From CAZOOK01 sp964581385 (GTDB lineage Bacteria > Pseudomonadota > Gammaproteobacteria > Nevskiales > Nevskiaceae), in the NCBI GenBank assembly GCA_964581385.1, contig CAZOOK010000004.1, forward strand, positions 62,001-126,000: DNA of 64,000 nt. The letters are read 5' to 3'. Position 1 is the stretch's first letter, and every line of letters begins with the position of its first letter. The notes under the pieces were generated by a model, which worked only from the letters and a program-made list of their open reading frames with translations, searched no databases and was not told the DNA's origin. Shown piece by piece: positions 36,357 to 46,600 of this stretch. The position numbers and the translations under genes were made by a program.

Positions 36357-36853
36357 AAACACCGACCCAGGGTGAGGTTCGAGGAAATCTTGTAGGAGAT
36401 GCTTTCGAGCACCAAGGTCATGAACATCAGCCCTTCGGGGGATACCGGTTGCCAAGCCCGACCACCCGACGGCAAGATTGATCTCGCGATAAAATAGTCC
36501 AAGTCTCGGCATGAGCGAGGACAAGAATTGCCGGTGACCGAACCTTTGATCGACCGCGCAGTTCTTGTAGCAGAATGTGTAGCTGTTCCAGAAATGACAG
36601 CACTGCTAGATCTGTCAAAACAAAAAGGCAAGATAGTCTCGACACCGACGTTCCAATGCTTTCATCGCAAATCGATCTCATGCTCGTCAGCATGCTGTCG
36701 CAGATGGAATCATCCTTGGCTCGTCCGGCACGATGACGCGCCAGCCCGGTGACGTTGGTCGTGCGGATAAAAGTATGTGTCGATCTGGCATAGCTCGCCG
36801 ACGATACGATTCTGCTGAAAACTTTAGGGACAGTGAAATTCTAGAGGGATGCC
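36357..36853. other. 497-bp region with no confident gene; possible degraded frame
   Basis: A plus-strand frame around 36528-36650 reads VTEPLIDRAVLVAECVAVPE, then TALLDLSKQKGKIVSTPTF. A shifted frame continues QIDLMLVSMLSQMESSLARP to a stop near 36735. This could be a frameshifted gene remnant or chance. The end of the region should hold the promoter of the methyltransferase gene. Confidence 0.3.
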
Positions 36854-38068
36854 ATGACTGAGATTTCGAGTGTAACCAGCGAAACTGCGGCGCAGCCGGG
36901 CGTCCTCAAGCCCGCCGCAAAATCCGCCAAACCGTCGCTGCTGGGGCGTTTTGCGGCACAATATGCTGATATATCTACGCCGTTCGAAGTGATCCTGCCG
37001 GACGGGCGCACCGAACTATTCGGCAAGGGCGCACCGACCTTCACGCTGACCATCCGCAACGACAACGGCTTGCGCGCCGTCACCGGCCTCGATGAGGGAC
37101 GATTTGCGGACGCCTATCTGGCCGGCGATATCGATCTCGACGGTGACATGATCAAGCCCTTCGAGCTGCGCGGTTCGATGAAGGACTTCCATCTGCTGAC
37201 AGCAGCCTGGCGCTTCATCCAGCCGCTGATCTTCGGGCAGGTGCACACCAACAAGCAGGCGATCACCGCGCATTACGATATCGATTCCGATTTCTTCCTC
37301 GCATTCCTCGATCCCAAGACCCCCTGCTATACGCAAGGTGTCTATGAGAGCCCGGACGAGACGCTCGACGTCGCGACGCTGCGCAAATTCGATTACGCCT
37401 TCGAGAAGCTGAAGCTGAAGTCCGGCGATCACATCCTGGAGGTCGGTCCCGGCTGGGGCGCCTGGTTCGAATATGCATCGGCGCGTGGCGTCGATTGCAC
37501 CGGCATCACCATCTCCAAGGAATCGAAACGCTATCTGGAACTGCGCGCCAAGGAGCTCGGCCGCAGCTGGACGGTGATCGAATCCGATCTCTTCGAATAC
37601 ACCACCGACCGGAAATACGATGCCATTGTGATCATGGGCGTGATTGAGCATCTGCCGGATTATCAGCGCGTGCTCAAGAAGTTCATGACCCTTGTCAAGC
37701 CTGGCGGGCGCATCTTCCTGGACGGCAGCGCCTGCACCAAGAAGTTCGAACTCTCCTCCTTCATGGTGAAATACATCTACCCCGGAAATCATTCGTTCCT
37801 CGTGTTGCACGATTTTCTGGACAAAGTAGCGAAGACTCCGCTACAGGTCGAAGAAATCTTCAACGACCGTATGAGCTACTACTACACGTTCGTGCAATGG
37901 GCCAAGAATTTCGACGCGAACAAGGAGATGCTGGTAAAGCGCTTTGGCGATTTCAACTTCCGCCGCTTCCGACTTTATCTCTGGGGAGCATCCTACGAGT
38001 TCCTGAGCCGGAGCCTGGACTGCTATCGCCTGATCATCCAATACCCGGAAGACGCTGCGCCGAAATAG
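36854..38068 (+). CDS. Cyclopropane-fatty-acyl-phospholipid synthase family methyltransferase
   Basis: 404 residues. The N-terminal domain (FTLTIRNDNGLRAVTGLDEG, FADAYLAGDIDLDGDM) is that of the CFA-synthase family. The SAM domain carries motif I HILEVGPGWGAW and the family block AHYDIDSDFFLAFLDP. Members add a methylene or methyl to unsaturated phospholipid chains. The C-terminal part (NDRMSYYYTFVQWAKNFDAN) differs somewhat from classical Cfa, so the product may be a related lipid modification. It stands alone with a hairpin downstream. Confidence 0.88.
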   Translation: MTEISSVTSETAAQPGVLKPAAKSAKPSLLGRFAAQYADISTPFEVILPDGRTELFGKGAPTFTLTIRNDNGLRAVTGLDEGRFADAYLAGDIDLDGDMIKPFELRGSMKDFHLLTAAWRFIQPLIFGQVHTNKQAITAHYDIDSDFFLAFLDPKTPCYTQGVYESPDETLDVATLRKFDYAFEKLKLKSGDHILEVGPGWGAWFEYASARGVDCTGITISKESKRYLELRAKELGRSWTVIESDLFEYTTDRKYDAIVIMGVIEHLPDYQRVLKKFMTLVKPGGRIFLDGSACTKKFELSSFMVKYIYPGNHSFLVLHDFLDKVAKTPLQVEEIFNDRMSYYYTFVQWAKNFDANKEMLVKRFGDFNFRRFRLYLWGASYEFLSRSLDCYRLIIQYPEDAAPK

Positions 38069-38082
38069 CGGGACTTTCCAAG

Positions 38083-38106
38083 GGCCTGGCTCGCGGAGCC
38101 GGGGCC
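38083..38106 (+). terminator. GC-rich hairpin after the CFA-like gene
   Basis: GGCC-T-GGCTC / GAGCC-GG-GGCC around a GCG loop, about 15 bases after the stop. No T-run follows, so termination is only possible, not certain. Confidence 0.4.
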
Positions 38107-38114
38107 AGTCCTTG

Positions 38115-38139
38115 CCGTGCCCGTGCCCGTGCCCGTGCC
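38115..38139 (+). repeat. Hexamer microsatellite (CCCGTG)n, about four copies
   Basis: GCCGTG followed by three CCCGTG units, in non-coding DNA just after the hairpin. Such short repeats can change length by slippage; no gene effect is evident. Confidence 0.55.
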
Positions 38140-38265
38140 ACTGCACCATCGATCGCGATCGCACGATCGTACTGTTGTGTATGCCGCGAAGTGATCATCC
38201 AGGAGGTGCAGCGAATGCTCATGGGGATAAGGTCTGCATGAAACTGCGACGCCGGGTTATCCCCG

Positions 38266-38604
38266 CTATCCCGCGCCGCCCTGCATCTCCCGCGCCGACC
38301 AGCGTACAAACATCAGCAGACTGATGAATTGAATCGTCGCGATCACACTTAAGGCCACGCCGATCGTGTGGCGCGCATGTATCGCATAGCTTTCGGCGAG
38401 GAGGCCGGCAACGTAGAAAACGAGCAGCAGACTCGCCCATTTCGCGGTGTATAGATCTCCGCGCAACAAGCCCGGCAGCGCCACCAGCAAGGGCAGACTC
38501 AAAAGCGATCCGGCCACCGCGCCGCACCACCACAGCAGACCACCGATCAGTGCGAACTCGCCGGCGACGGCACCGGCGAATGCGATACGGCTCAGACGCA
38601 TCAT
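38266..38604 (-). CDS. DUF2069 inner-membrane protein
   Basis: 112 residues with four hydrophobic segments (AVAGEFALIGGLLWWCGAVA, LLSLPLLVALPGLL, WASLLLVFYVAGLL, TIGVALSVIATIQFISLLMF). The size, the KWASLLLVFYVAGLLAE region and the position after wrbA match DUF2069, a small membrane family of unknown role. The ATG overlaps the wrbA stop (ATGA), so the genes are translationally coupled. Confidence 0.82.
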   Translation of the reverse strand: MMRLSRIAFAGAVAGEFALIGGLLWWCGAVAGSLLSLPLLVALPGLLRGDLYTAKWASLLLVFYVAGLLAESYAIHARHTIGVALSVIATIQFISLLMFVRWSAREMQGGAG

Positions 38605-39197
38605 CGTGACAATTTCCTGGCGATCGTGGCGACGCGGCGTCCGAGCGCTTCGGCGAGCAAGCGCTCATCGGCACTGAGCGGATTGGGCTTGACGCCGGTT
38701 CCGGCGACATGGCTGGCGCCGTAGGGTGAACCGCCGCCCGTGGTGGTGTTCAGCGCCTTTTCGGTATATGGCAGACCGATCAGCAGCATGCCGTGATGGA
38801 TAAGCGGCAGCATCATCGACAGCAGCGTTGATTCCTGGCCGCCGTGCTGGCTACCGGTGGAAGTGAACACTGCCGCTGGCTTGCCGGCCAGCGTTCCGGA
38901 CAGCCACTGCGCCGCAGTCGAGTCGAGAAAGTGCTTCATCGGTGCGGCCATGTTGCCGAAACGCGTAGGACTGCCGAGGACAAGACCGGCGCATTCTTCC
39001 AAGTCGTTGGCTGTGACGTAGGGCGCGCCGTCTTCGGGAACGGGCGGCGCAGCTACCTCGGTGACCGGTGCCACTGGCGCAACTGTTCGGAGGCGTGCTT
39101 GCGTGTCGGGAACAGTGGCGATTCCGCGCGCGACGTGTCGTGCCAGCGCAGCCGTCGAGCCGTGCCGCGAATAGTAGAGAACGAGAATCTCGATCAT
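38601..39197 (-). CDS. wrbA: NAD(P)H:quinone oxidoreductase WrbA
   Basis: 198 residues, flavodoxin-like. The FMN phosphate loop is LVLYYSRHGSTAALARHVA. The central block LEECAGLVLGSPTRFGNMAA and TSTGSQHGGQESTLLSMM are WrbA signatures. It reduces quinones by two electrons, protecting against oxidative stress. The start at 39197 overlaps the stop of the hydroxylase gene (TGATG). It forms a three-gene unit with the DUF2069 gene and the LpxO-like gene. Confidence 0.92.
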   Translation of the reverse strand: MIEILVLYYSRHGSTAALARHVARGIATVPDTQARLRTVAPVAPVTEVAAPPVPEDGAPYVTANDLEECAGLVLGSPTRFGNMAAPMKHFLDSTAAQWLSGTLAGKPAAVFTSTGSQHGGQESTLLSMMLPLIHHGMLLIGLPYTEKALNTTTGGGSPYGASHVAGTGVKPNPLSADERLLAEALGRRVATIARKLSR

Positions 39198-40051
39198 CAC
39201 ACTTTCCCGCCCTTTGCCGATTCTCCCGATCGCTCCCCTTCCGTCGGCTCGCGATAGAACATTTTCTCCCACTGCTTCTGCTTGGCTCCAGCCTCGCGCA
39301 GGAATGGCGCCAGTAGAATGAGATGGAGAAAACGCAGATTAAGCCAATGCCAGGGCTGGCGTAACGGACGCGCAAAATCCACAAAAAGCACCACACGATA
39401 GCCATTGGTCTCGTTCCAGACTTCGTGATTGAAACTATCGTCGAAAATCAAGCTCTCGCCTTCTCCCCATCGGTGGAATTCGTTGGCGATGCGGATCCGG
39501 CAGCGCTCGCGCGGTTCGGGCACGAGCAATCCCAGGTGATAGCGCAGCACGCCATTGTAGGCACCCCGGTGCGGCGGGATATGTTTGCCCGGCGCCAGGA
39601 TGCTGAAAAACGCGTTGCCAACGTCGGGAATTTCACGCAGCAGCGCCATCGTCTGCGGACAGCGCCGCGCGTTCTCGTCGCAGTCGCGGCCGGCGCAGAT
39701 CAGGAAGAATGTCTTCCAGCCGTCATCGCGTGTGATAGTGCCGGCTTCTTTGAGAATCTCGTGAAAACTCGGCATGCGATCGCGGTAAACCATTACCTTG
39801 TCAAGCTCAGTGCGAATCTGACGCCATTGCGACTGGATTCGAGGTACCCAGTAAAAATCACCGGGATCGTATACCGGGACGTCAGGCAAGCATGATTTTA
39901 TGGCGACGAACGATTCCAATCGCCCTTGGAGGGAGAGTCCCAGTCGCCCGAGTACCGATTTCGGGAGACCCTGTGTGTGCTGACGCGATCGGTAATCGAC
40001 GGCGACGGGCGAGTCAGGAGACGGGAATTGGCCAGCGAGATCGTTAGGCAT
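39197..40051 (-). CDS. Aspartyl/asparaginyl beta-hydroxylase family protein (LpxO-like)
   Basis: 284 residues from the ATG at 40051; an upstream ATG at 40111 is possible but its added residues look non-coding. The iron and 2-oxoglutarate ligands are in GKHIPPHRGAYNGVLRYHLG and FDDSFNHEVWNET, with arginine in YRVVLFVDFARP. Relatives include LpxO, which 2-hydroxylates a lipid A acyl chain, and peptide aspartyl hydroxylases. Unlike enterobacterial LpxO, no N-terminal membrane segment is seen, only a hydrophobic stretch near the C-terminus (WLNLRFLHLILLAPFL). Divergent from the TetR gene. Confidence 0.82.
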   Translation of the reverse strand: MPNDLAGQFPSPDSPVAVDYRSRQHTQGLPKSVLGRLGLSLQGRLESFVAIKSCLPDVPVYDPGDFYWVPRIQSQWRQIRTELDKVMVYRDRMPSFHEILKEAGTITRDDGWKTFFLICAGRDCDENARRCPQTMALLREIPDVGNAFFSILAPGKHIPPHRGAYNGVLRYHLGLLVPEPRERCRIRIANEFHRWGEGESLIFDDSFNHEVWNETNGYRVVLFVDFARPLRQPWHWLNLRFLHLILLAPFLREAGAKQKQWEKMFYREPTEGERSGESAKGGKV

Positions 40052-40190
40052 TCGAGTTACGCAAAAATTATGGATCCGATTCTGAATTCCGGGAAAACGC
40101 AGGCGGCACATGACCGCGGGGACCGCGAGCGTGTGGAGTTTAACGAAACCAGCCGACCTTCTGTCCCCGACCAGCGGCGCATAGGACCTC

Positions 40191-40219
40191 TTGCGAACAC
40201 AGCTGGTGGACGGTAATCT
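40191..40219 (+). promoter_or_regulatory. Possible promoter of the TetR-RND operon
   Basis: TTGCGA (40191-40196), 17 bases, TAATCT (40214-40219). The match to the sigma-70 consensus is modest, but the TetR operator begins 2 bases after the -10, where +1 would fall. Confidence 0.4.
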
Positions 40220-40221
40220 GT

Positions 40222-40239
40222 ACTGACCGGTCGGTCAGT
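40222..40239. promoter_or_regulatory. TetR-type operator palindrome
   Basis: ACTGACCG-GT-CGGTCAGT: two perfect 8-base arms with a 2-base centre, 40 bases before the TetR start. The ACCGGTCGGT-like core is common to operators of efflux-linked TetR repressors, so autoregulation of the operon is likely. Confidence 0.75.
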
Positions 40240-40279
40240 CCCGATTTGTCCCCCGATTCAAACTGATTCGATTTCATCC

Positions 40280-40957
40280 GTGGCTGCTCACACTCCGAAA
40301 CCTGGTGCACAAGCGATAGCCGATGCGGCGATTGACCTTTTCTCGAAGGAAAAGTTCGAGTCGGTCTCGGTCGCGCAGATCGCAGCGGCGGCCGGGGTGT
40401 GCAAGGCCAATGTGTTTCATCATTTCGAATCGAAGGAAGCGCTGTATCTCGCAGTCATGCGGGAAATCAGTTCATTTCATCTGGAGCAGGTGGAAGCGCT
40501 GCTCGCGGACCCGGCACCCAGCACAGAAAAACTGCGCCGCCTGCTGGTGTTCGAGTTGAATAATATGATCGCGGAAGCACAGCGCACGCGACTGATCTTG
40601 CGCGAGTGCATGGACGATGGGCATCCGCATGTACGCTCCCTTGTGCAGAAGGTGTATGACCACAACGTCCAGACCCTCATCGCGCTGTTCGAGCAAGGGC
40701 GCGAACGCGGTGAATTCCGGGCCGACATTGAACCGGCCTGCGCCGCCCTGCACTACACGGCGCTCAAACTGCTGTTCTTCCAGTACAACGAGAGTATACG
40801 GCAGCAGCCGGAAACCGCGCATCTGCAAGATGTCGAAACATTCGCCGAGCAAACTTGCGGATTGTTGCTGCGCGGTTTATTGAACGCGCCAGCGAAAGCG
40901 GCTTCCGGGCCCAAACCGAGGGTGCGTGCACCGCGGAAAATCAGGAGTTCCTCATGA
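40280..40957 (+). CDS. TetR-family regulator of the efflux operon
   Basis: 225 residues. The N-terminal helix-turn-helix is typical (AIADAAIDLFSKEKFESVSV, then AQIAAAAGVCKANVFHHFES). The ligand-binding domain (about 60-205) has no family-specific name. The C-terminus is a basic tail (KPRVRAPRKIRSSS). The start is GTG. Its stop overlaps the outer-membrane factor ATG by ATGA, and a palindromic operator lies upstream, so it probably represses its own operon until an inducer, perhaps a pumped compound, binds. Confidence 0.9.
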   Translation: MAAHTPKPGAQAIADAAIDLFSKEKFESVSVAQIAAAAGVCKANVFHHFESKEALYLAVMREISSFHLEQVEALLADPAPSTEKLRRLLVFELNNMIAEAQRTRLILRECMDDGHPHVRSLVQKVYDHNVQTLIALFEQGRERGEFRADIEPACAALHYTALKLLFFQYNESIRQQPETAHLQDVETFAEQTCGLLLRGLLNAPAKAASGPKPRVRAPRKIRSSS

Positions 40958-42438
40958 GCCATCACGATATCGCTGCGAAATTACTTGCGGTAACGACCGC
41001 TGCCGCCGCGACGGCACTCGTCGCCGGTTGCGCAGTGGGGCCGGATTTCAAATCGCCGGCTGCTCCGCAAACCGACCGATACACAGCCGAACCACTTGCC
41101 GCCGCGACCGCAAGCACCCCGGTAGGAGGGGGCGAAAGCCAGGCATTTGCGATCGGCAAGCAGTTGCCCGCCCGCTGGTGGACACTGTTCCAGTCAGATG
41201 CCTTGAATCGGCTGGTTGATGAATCCTTCAACGGCAGCCCGACCGTTGCCGCCGCCGAGGCGACGCTGCGACAAGCCCGCGAAAACATGACGGCGACGAA
41301 TGCAGAGTTGCTGCCTTCGGTCGATGGCACGGCTTCGGCGACGCGCCAGAAAATTTCCGGCGCGCAGTTTCACGGCAGTCCCAACATCTTCAGCCTGTTC
41401 GATGCGTCGGTCGGCGTGTCCTACGGCATCGACCTGTTCGGCGGTGCACGCCGCGCGGCGGAAGCACAACAAGCGATGGTCGAATATCAGCGCTTCGAAC
41501 TGCAGGCGGCTTATCAGACGCTGGCTGCGAATGTGGTGAACGCAGCGGTGGCCGAAGCTTCGTTGCGTGCACAGGTTGCGGCGACCGAGGACATCGTCGC
41601 GGCATTGCAGCACCAGATGGATATCACTGAAAAACAGTATGTGCTGGGTGGCGCGGCTTATAGCGACGTGCTGAGCGCGCGCTCGAATCTGGCGACACAG
41701 CAGGCGTCGTTACCGACGCTGAGCAAGCAGCTCGAACAGACCCGGCATCGGCTGGCGGTATATCTGGGCAAGCTGCCGAGCGAGTTTACTGCGCAGCAGT
41801 TCGATATCGCAGATCTGAAACTGCCGCGCGAATTGCCGGTCACGGTTCCTTCCGAGTTGGTGCGCCAGCGGCCAGACGTACGCGCAGCCGAGGCACAGAT
41901 GCATCAGGCGGCAGCCAATGTGGGGGTCGCCACCGCCGAGATGCTGCCCAGGATCAGCATCAGCGGTAATTTCGGCGACGAGGCCGCCAAGGTGGGAGAT
42001 CTGCTATCGAGCGGCATCTGGAATGTCGGCGCCAACGTCACGCAACCGATTTTTCACGGCGGCGAACTACGTGCCAAACGCCGCGCTGCTGCGGATGTTT
42101 ACGATATAGCGACGGCTCAATACCGCCAGACTGTCCTCTCCTCTTTCGCGGATGTTGCCGATGCCTTGCGCGCGCTCGAAGCGGATGCGAGCGCGTTCAA
42201 TGCGCAATACACGGCGTCCACCAGTGCCGAAGCGAGTCTGCGGCTGGTTGAAAAGCAGTACGCGCTCGGCGCGGTCAGTTACTTGAACCTGCTTACTGCA
42301 CAGAAGCAATACCAGCAGGCACACATCGGCTACGTGCAGGCGCTGGCGAGCCGCTACCAGGACACCGTGGCGCTGTTCCAGGCGCTCGGCGGCGACTGGA
42401 GCGAAGCGCCTGCCAGCACCGTTGCGGCCGATCACTGA
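40954..42438 (+). CDS. RND efflux outer-membrane factor (NodT/OprM-type lipoprotein)
   Basis: 494 residues. Signal peptide with lipobox ALVAGC, so the mature N-terminal Cys is lipidated. Two outer-membrane efflux repeats are visible, with long helical segments and the characteristic ELVRQRPDVRAAEAQMHQAA. The family block GPDFKSP follows the lipobox. It forms the TolC-like exit duct with the adaptor and pump encoded next. ATG overlaps the TetR stop, with AGGAG upstream. Confidence 0.93.
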   Translation: MSHHDIAAKLLAVTTAAAATALVAGCAVGPDFKSPAAPQTDRYTAEPLAAATASTPVGGGESQAFAIGKQLPARWWTLFQSDALNRLVDESFNGSPTVAAAEATLRQARENMTATNAELLPSVDGTASATRQKISGAQFHGSPNIFSLFDASVGVSYGIDLFGGARRAAEAQQAMVEYQRFELQAAYQTLAANVVNAAVAEASLRAQVAATEDIVAALQHQMDITEKQYVLGGAAYSDVLSARSNLATQQASLPTLSKQLEQTRHRLAVYLGKLPSEFTAQQFDIADLKLPRELPVTVPSELVRQRPDVRAAEAQMHQAAANVGVATAEMLPRISISGNFGDEAAKVGDLLSSGIWNVGANVTQPIFHGGELRAKRRAAADVYDIATAQYRQTVLSSFADVADALRALEADASAFNAQYTASTSAEASLRLVEKQYALGAVSYLNLLTAQKQYQQAHIGYVQALASRYQDTVALFQALGGDWSEAPASTVAADH

Positions 42439-42472
42439 TTCCACCCTACCGTCCTCAAATCTGGAGCAATGA

Positions 42473-43651
42473 ATGAAGCGCTGGTTCACCATGATTGGAG
42501 TCGTGATTTTGATCGTCGTCATGCTTGCCGGGGTAAAAAGCTTCAAGATGTTTCAGATGTTCCAAAGCTTCAAAGCGATGGGAGAACCGAAAGCGACCGT
42601 ATCGACAATCGGAGCTGCTTATCAGGACTGGCAGTCAACACTGTCCGCGGTCGCCAGCGTGCGTGCCCAGCGCGGCTCGGATCTCAGCGCCGAGGTTGCC
42701 GGCATCGTCGATGAAATCGCGTTCAACTCCGGCGACGAAGTCAAAGAAGGCGAGTTGTTGATCAAGCTGCGCGCGGCCGACGATCTGGCACGTCTCGATT
42801 CGCTGAAAGCCACCGCGGATCTGGCTGCAATGAACTACAAACGCGATCAGAGCCAGTATGAAGCCAAAGCCATCAGCCAGGCTGTGCTCGATGCCGACGC
42901 CGAAAACCTCCAGCGCGCGCAGGCAGATCTGGCGCAGCAGCAGGCGCTGGTCGATAAGAAATTCGTGCGCGCCCCATTTTCCGGCACGCTCGGCATCCGT
43001 AACGTCGATCGCGGACAGTATCTGAATCCGGGCACGAAGATCGTCACGCTTCAGCAGCTCGATCCGCTGTTTGTGGACTTCAATCTGCCGCAGCAGGCAC
43101 TCGCGCAGATCAAGGTCGGACAAAGCCTCACCGCCGCCATCGATACGTGGCCGGATCTGAGTTTCAGCGGCCACATCTCGGCAATTGAACCCCGTATCGA
43201 CACTGACACGCGTAACGTGCAGATCCGCGCCGTGGTCAACAATCCGCAGCATAAGCTGCTGCCAGGCATGTATGTGCGAGTGATGGTCGGCATCGGAGAT
43301 CCGCAAAGCTACCTGACACTGCCGGAGACAGCGATCACCTACAATTCCTACGGGGAGACCGTATATCTGGTAGTACCCAAGAGCGATGTCAAAGCGCCTG
43401 CGGATCATTCGTCCGGAACCGCGGCGACCGCCAAGCCCGCACGAGGCACCACATCTGAATTGATCGCCAGGCAAATCTTTGTCACCACCGGCGCGAAGCG
43501 CGGCGATCAGGTCGCGATTCTCAAGGGCATCAAGGAGGGCGATGAGGTCGTCACCAGCGGCCAGGTCAAGCTCAGGAATGGCACTACGGTGGTCGTCGAC
43601 AACAAGGTTCAGCCGTCGAACGACGCCGCTCCCACCCCTCAAGAATATTAG
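42473..43651 (+). CDS. RND efflux periplasmic adaptor (HlyD/MFP family)
   Basis: 392 residues. One N-terminal membrane segment (MIGVVILIVVMLAGV) is followed by the biotinyl-lipoyl domain (LSAEVAGIVDEIAFNSGDEV), a coiled-coil hairpin (about residues 100-160), and the family blocks FVRAPFSGTLGIRNVDRGQY and VRVMVGIGDPQSYLTLPETA. No lipobox cysteine is present, so it is anchored by its signal segment. It bridges pump and outer-membrane duct. It lies 34 bases after the duct gene. Confidence 0.93.
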   Translation: MKRWFTMIGVVILIVVMLAGVKSFKMFQMFQSFKAMGEPKATVSTIGAAYQDWQSTLSAVASVRAQRGSDLSAEVAGIVDEIAFNSGDEVKEGELLIKLRAADDLARLDSLKATADLAAMNYKRDQSQYEAKAISQAVLDADAENLQRAQADLAQQQALVDKKFVRAPFSGTLGIRNVDRGQYLNPGTKIVTLQQLDPLFVDFNLPQQALAQIKVGQSLTAAIDTWPDLSFSGHISAIEPRIDTDTRNVQIRAVVNNPQHKLLPGMYVRVMVGIGDPQSYLTLPETAITYNSYGETVYLVVPKSDVKAPADHSSGTAATAKPARGTTSELIARQIFVTTGAKRGDQVAILKGIKEGDEVVTSGQVKLRNGTTVVVDNKVQPSNDAAPTPQEY

Positions 43652-43655
43652 GGCG

Positions 43656-46600
43656 ATGACATTCACCGATATCTTTATTCGCCGGCCGGTTCTGGCCAGC
43701 GTCATCAGCCTGCTGATCATGGTGCTCGGATTGCGCGCGCTGTTCGGCTTGCCGATCCGCGAGTACCCCCAAACCGAGAATGCGGAAGTCATGGTGACGA
43801 CCACATACTACGGCGCTAGCCCGGAGGTCATCGCGGGATTCATCACAACGCCGATCGAAGCTGCGGTCTCCGAAGCGCAGGGCATCGACTATCTCACGTC
43901 TACTAGCACCAGCGGTGTTTCGACGATCACGGCGAGGCTGCGCCTGAACTACGACTCGAATCGCGCGCTGACGGAAATCAGCAGCAAGGTCAATTCGGTG
44001 CTCAACCAGCTACCGCCGGAAGCACAGCAGCCGAGCATCACCGTGCAGATCGGCGACACCGTCGCCGCCATGTATATCGGCTTCAACAGCGACTCGCTGG
44101 CGCCGAATCAGGTCAATGACTATGTCGCCCGTGTTGTGCAACCGAAACTGCAAGCAATACCCGGGATGCAAAAAGCACTACTCCTCGGTTCGCGGCAGTA
44201 TGCAATGCGCATCTGGCTGGATTCCATGAAGCTCGCCGCGGTGGGCCTTACCGCACAGGACGTGTTCGCGGCCCTGCAAAGCAATAATTATCTGTCCTCG
44301 CTTGGCACCACCCGCGGACAGATGATTGCCATCGACCTCACAGCGAATACCGATCTGCACTCGGCCGAAGAATTCGGGGATCTGGTCCTCAAGCAAAAAG
44401 ACGGGGCGCTGGTGCGCTTGCGGGATGTCGGCAACGTCGTGCTGGGTGCCGAGAATTACGATGTCGATGTGCACTTCAAAGGCAAGCCGTCTCTGTTCAT
44501 CGCCATGTTCGTTGCGCCCAACGCCAACATCCTTACAGTCATTGGCGAGGTGCGCAAAATCTTCCCGGACATCGTCGCGCAAATGCCAGCCGGGCTGCAT
44601 GCCGAGATCGGCTATGACGCCACGGGATACATCAAATCTTCGATCGACGAGGTCGTGAAGACGCTCGTCGAAACCCTGGTGATCGTTACCCTGGTGATCT
44701 TCCTGTTCCTGGGTTCGGTGCGTTCGGTGATCATTCCGGTACTGGCGATGCCCCTGTCGCTGATCGGCGCCTTTTTCGTCATGTTGGTGATGGGTTATTC
44801 GATAAATCTGTTGACACTGCTCGCACTGGTTCTGGCCATCGGGCTGGTTGTCGATGACGCGATCATCATCGTCGAAAACGTCGATCGCCATCTCAAACTC
44901 GGCGCCAAGCCACTTCACGCAGCCATCGCCGCCGCGCGCGAATTGGCGGGACCTATCGTCGCGATCTCGGTCGTGCTGATCGCCGTTTATATTCCGATCG
45001 GATTCCAGGGTGGCCTCACCGGCGTCATGTTTTCGGAGTTCGCCTTCACGCTGGCCGGTGCGGTCGCGATATCTGCGATCGTCGCGCTGACCTTGTCGCC
45101 AATGATGTGCGCACGATTCTTAAAGTCCGAACACAGCAGCAACGCGCTGGTCCGAAGCATCGACCAGAACTTCAATTGGCTCACGCGTCATTACCATCGC
45201 ATCCTGACCGCGATGATCGAATCGTGGCGCGCAGTGGTTGCGTTCGGTGTTGTCGTCATCGTCCTCATCATCGTCATGCTGATGGTTCCGATGCCGTTCG
45301 GTGTCATGCACGAACTGGCGCCGGCGGAAGATCAGGGCATGGCGTACAGCGTGCTGTCCTCGGCGTCGGATGCGACGCCGGAACAGGTCGGGCTCTATTC
45401 GCACCAGGCATTCCTGGCCATGAGCTCATTGCCCGAGTATGAAAACGCCTTCCAGTTTGACGGCTATCCGACCATGAATCAGGGTTTCGGGGGAATCGTG
45501 TTCAAACCCTACGGCGAGCGTACGCGCAAAGTGCCGGAGATCCTGGCCGACTGGCAGACACGCTCCAACCAGATCGCGGGCGCCAAAGTCGTTTGCATCA
45601 ATCCGCCGGCACTGCCGGGCAGCGGCGGCGGTTATCCAACACAGTTCGTCATCAATACGACCGCATCGTTCGAGCAACTCTACGGAGTTTCTGAAGCATT
45701 CCTTGCCAAAGCCCAGGCAACCGGCAAGTTCTGGCTCGTCGATTCCGATCTCAAGATCGATAAACCGCAGACTCGGGTGATCGTGGATCACGACAAAGCG
45801 GCATTGCTGGGACTGACCGGCAAAGACATCGGCGGCGTCCTCGGCGGCATGCTCGGCGGTGGTTATTCCAACTACTTTAGTATTTCCGGACGCTCGTACA
45901 AGGTGATGCCGCAGGTACGGCAAAGCGAACGTCTCAACGCAGAACAGTTACGCGGTTATCAATTTCGCACCGCGCAAGGCACCATGATTCCAGCCTCGAC
46001 GGTTGTCTCTTTGAAAACAGAAACGACGCCCGAAACAATCAATCATTTCCAGCAGTTAAATTCGGCGACAATCAACGCGGTATATTTGGGAACACAGGGC
46101 GAAGCGCTGGAGCTGCTCCGCAAAATCGCGGCGGAAACATTGCCGAACGATTACACCATCGACTACGGCGGCGAATCGCGCCAGTACATGCAGGAGTCCG
46201 GTGGCTTCTTCATGACGATGGGGTTTGCGCTGATCATCATCTTCCTCACGCTGGCCGCTCAGTTCGAAAGCTTCCGCGACCCGCTCGTCATCATGATGTC
46301 GGTACCGATGGCGATTTTCGGCGCGATGATCTTCATCTTCGAAGGCTATGCGACGCTGAATATCTACACACAGGTGGGGTTGGTGACGCTGCTCGGTCTG
46401 ATCGCCAAGCACGGCATTCTGATCGTGCAATTCGCCAACGATCTGCAAACCCAAGGCATGCGCAAACGCCAGGCGATCGAGGAAGCCGCCGCGATCCGTC
46501 TGCGGCCGATCCTGATGACTACCGCGTCGATGGCGCTGGGCGTGATTCCGCTGGTGATCGCCAGCGGTGCCGGCGCGGTTGGCCGCAATCACATGGGGCT

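Noticed and set aside
42635..43804. 389-codon minus-strand frame opposite the efflux adaptor gene
   Set aside because: Shadow of the adaptor; no recognisable motif.
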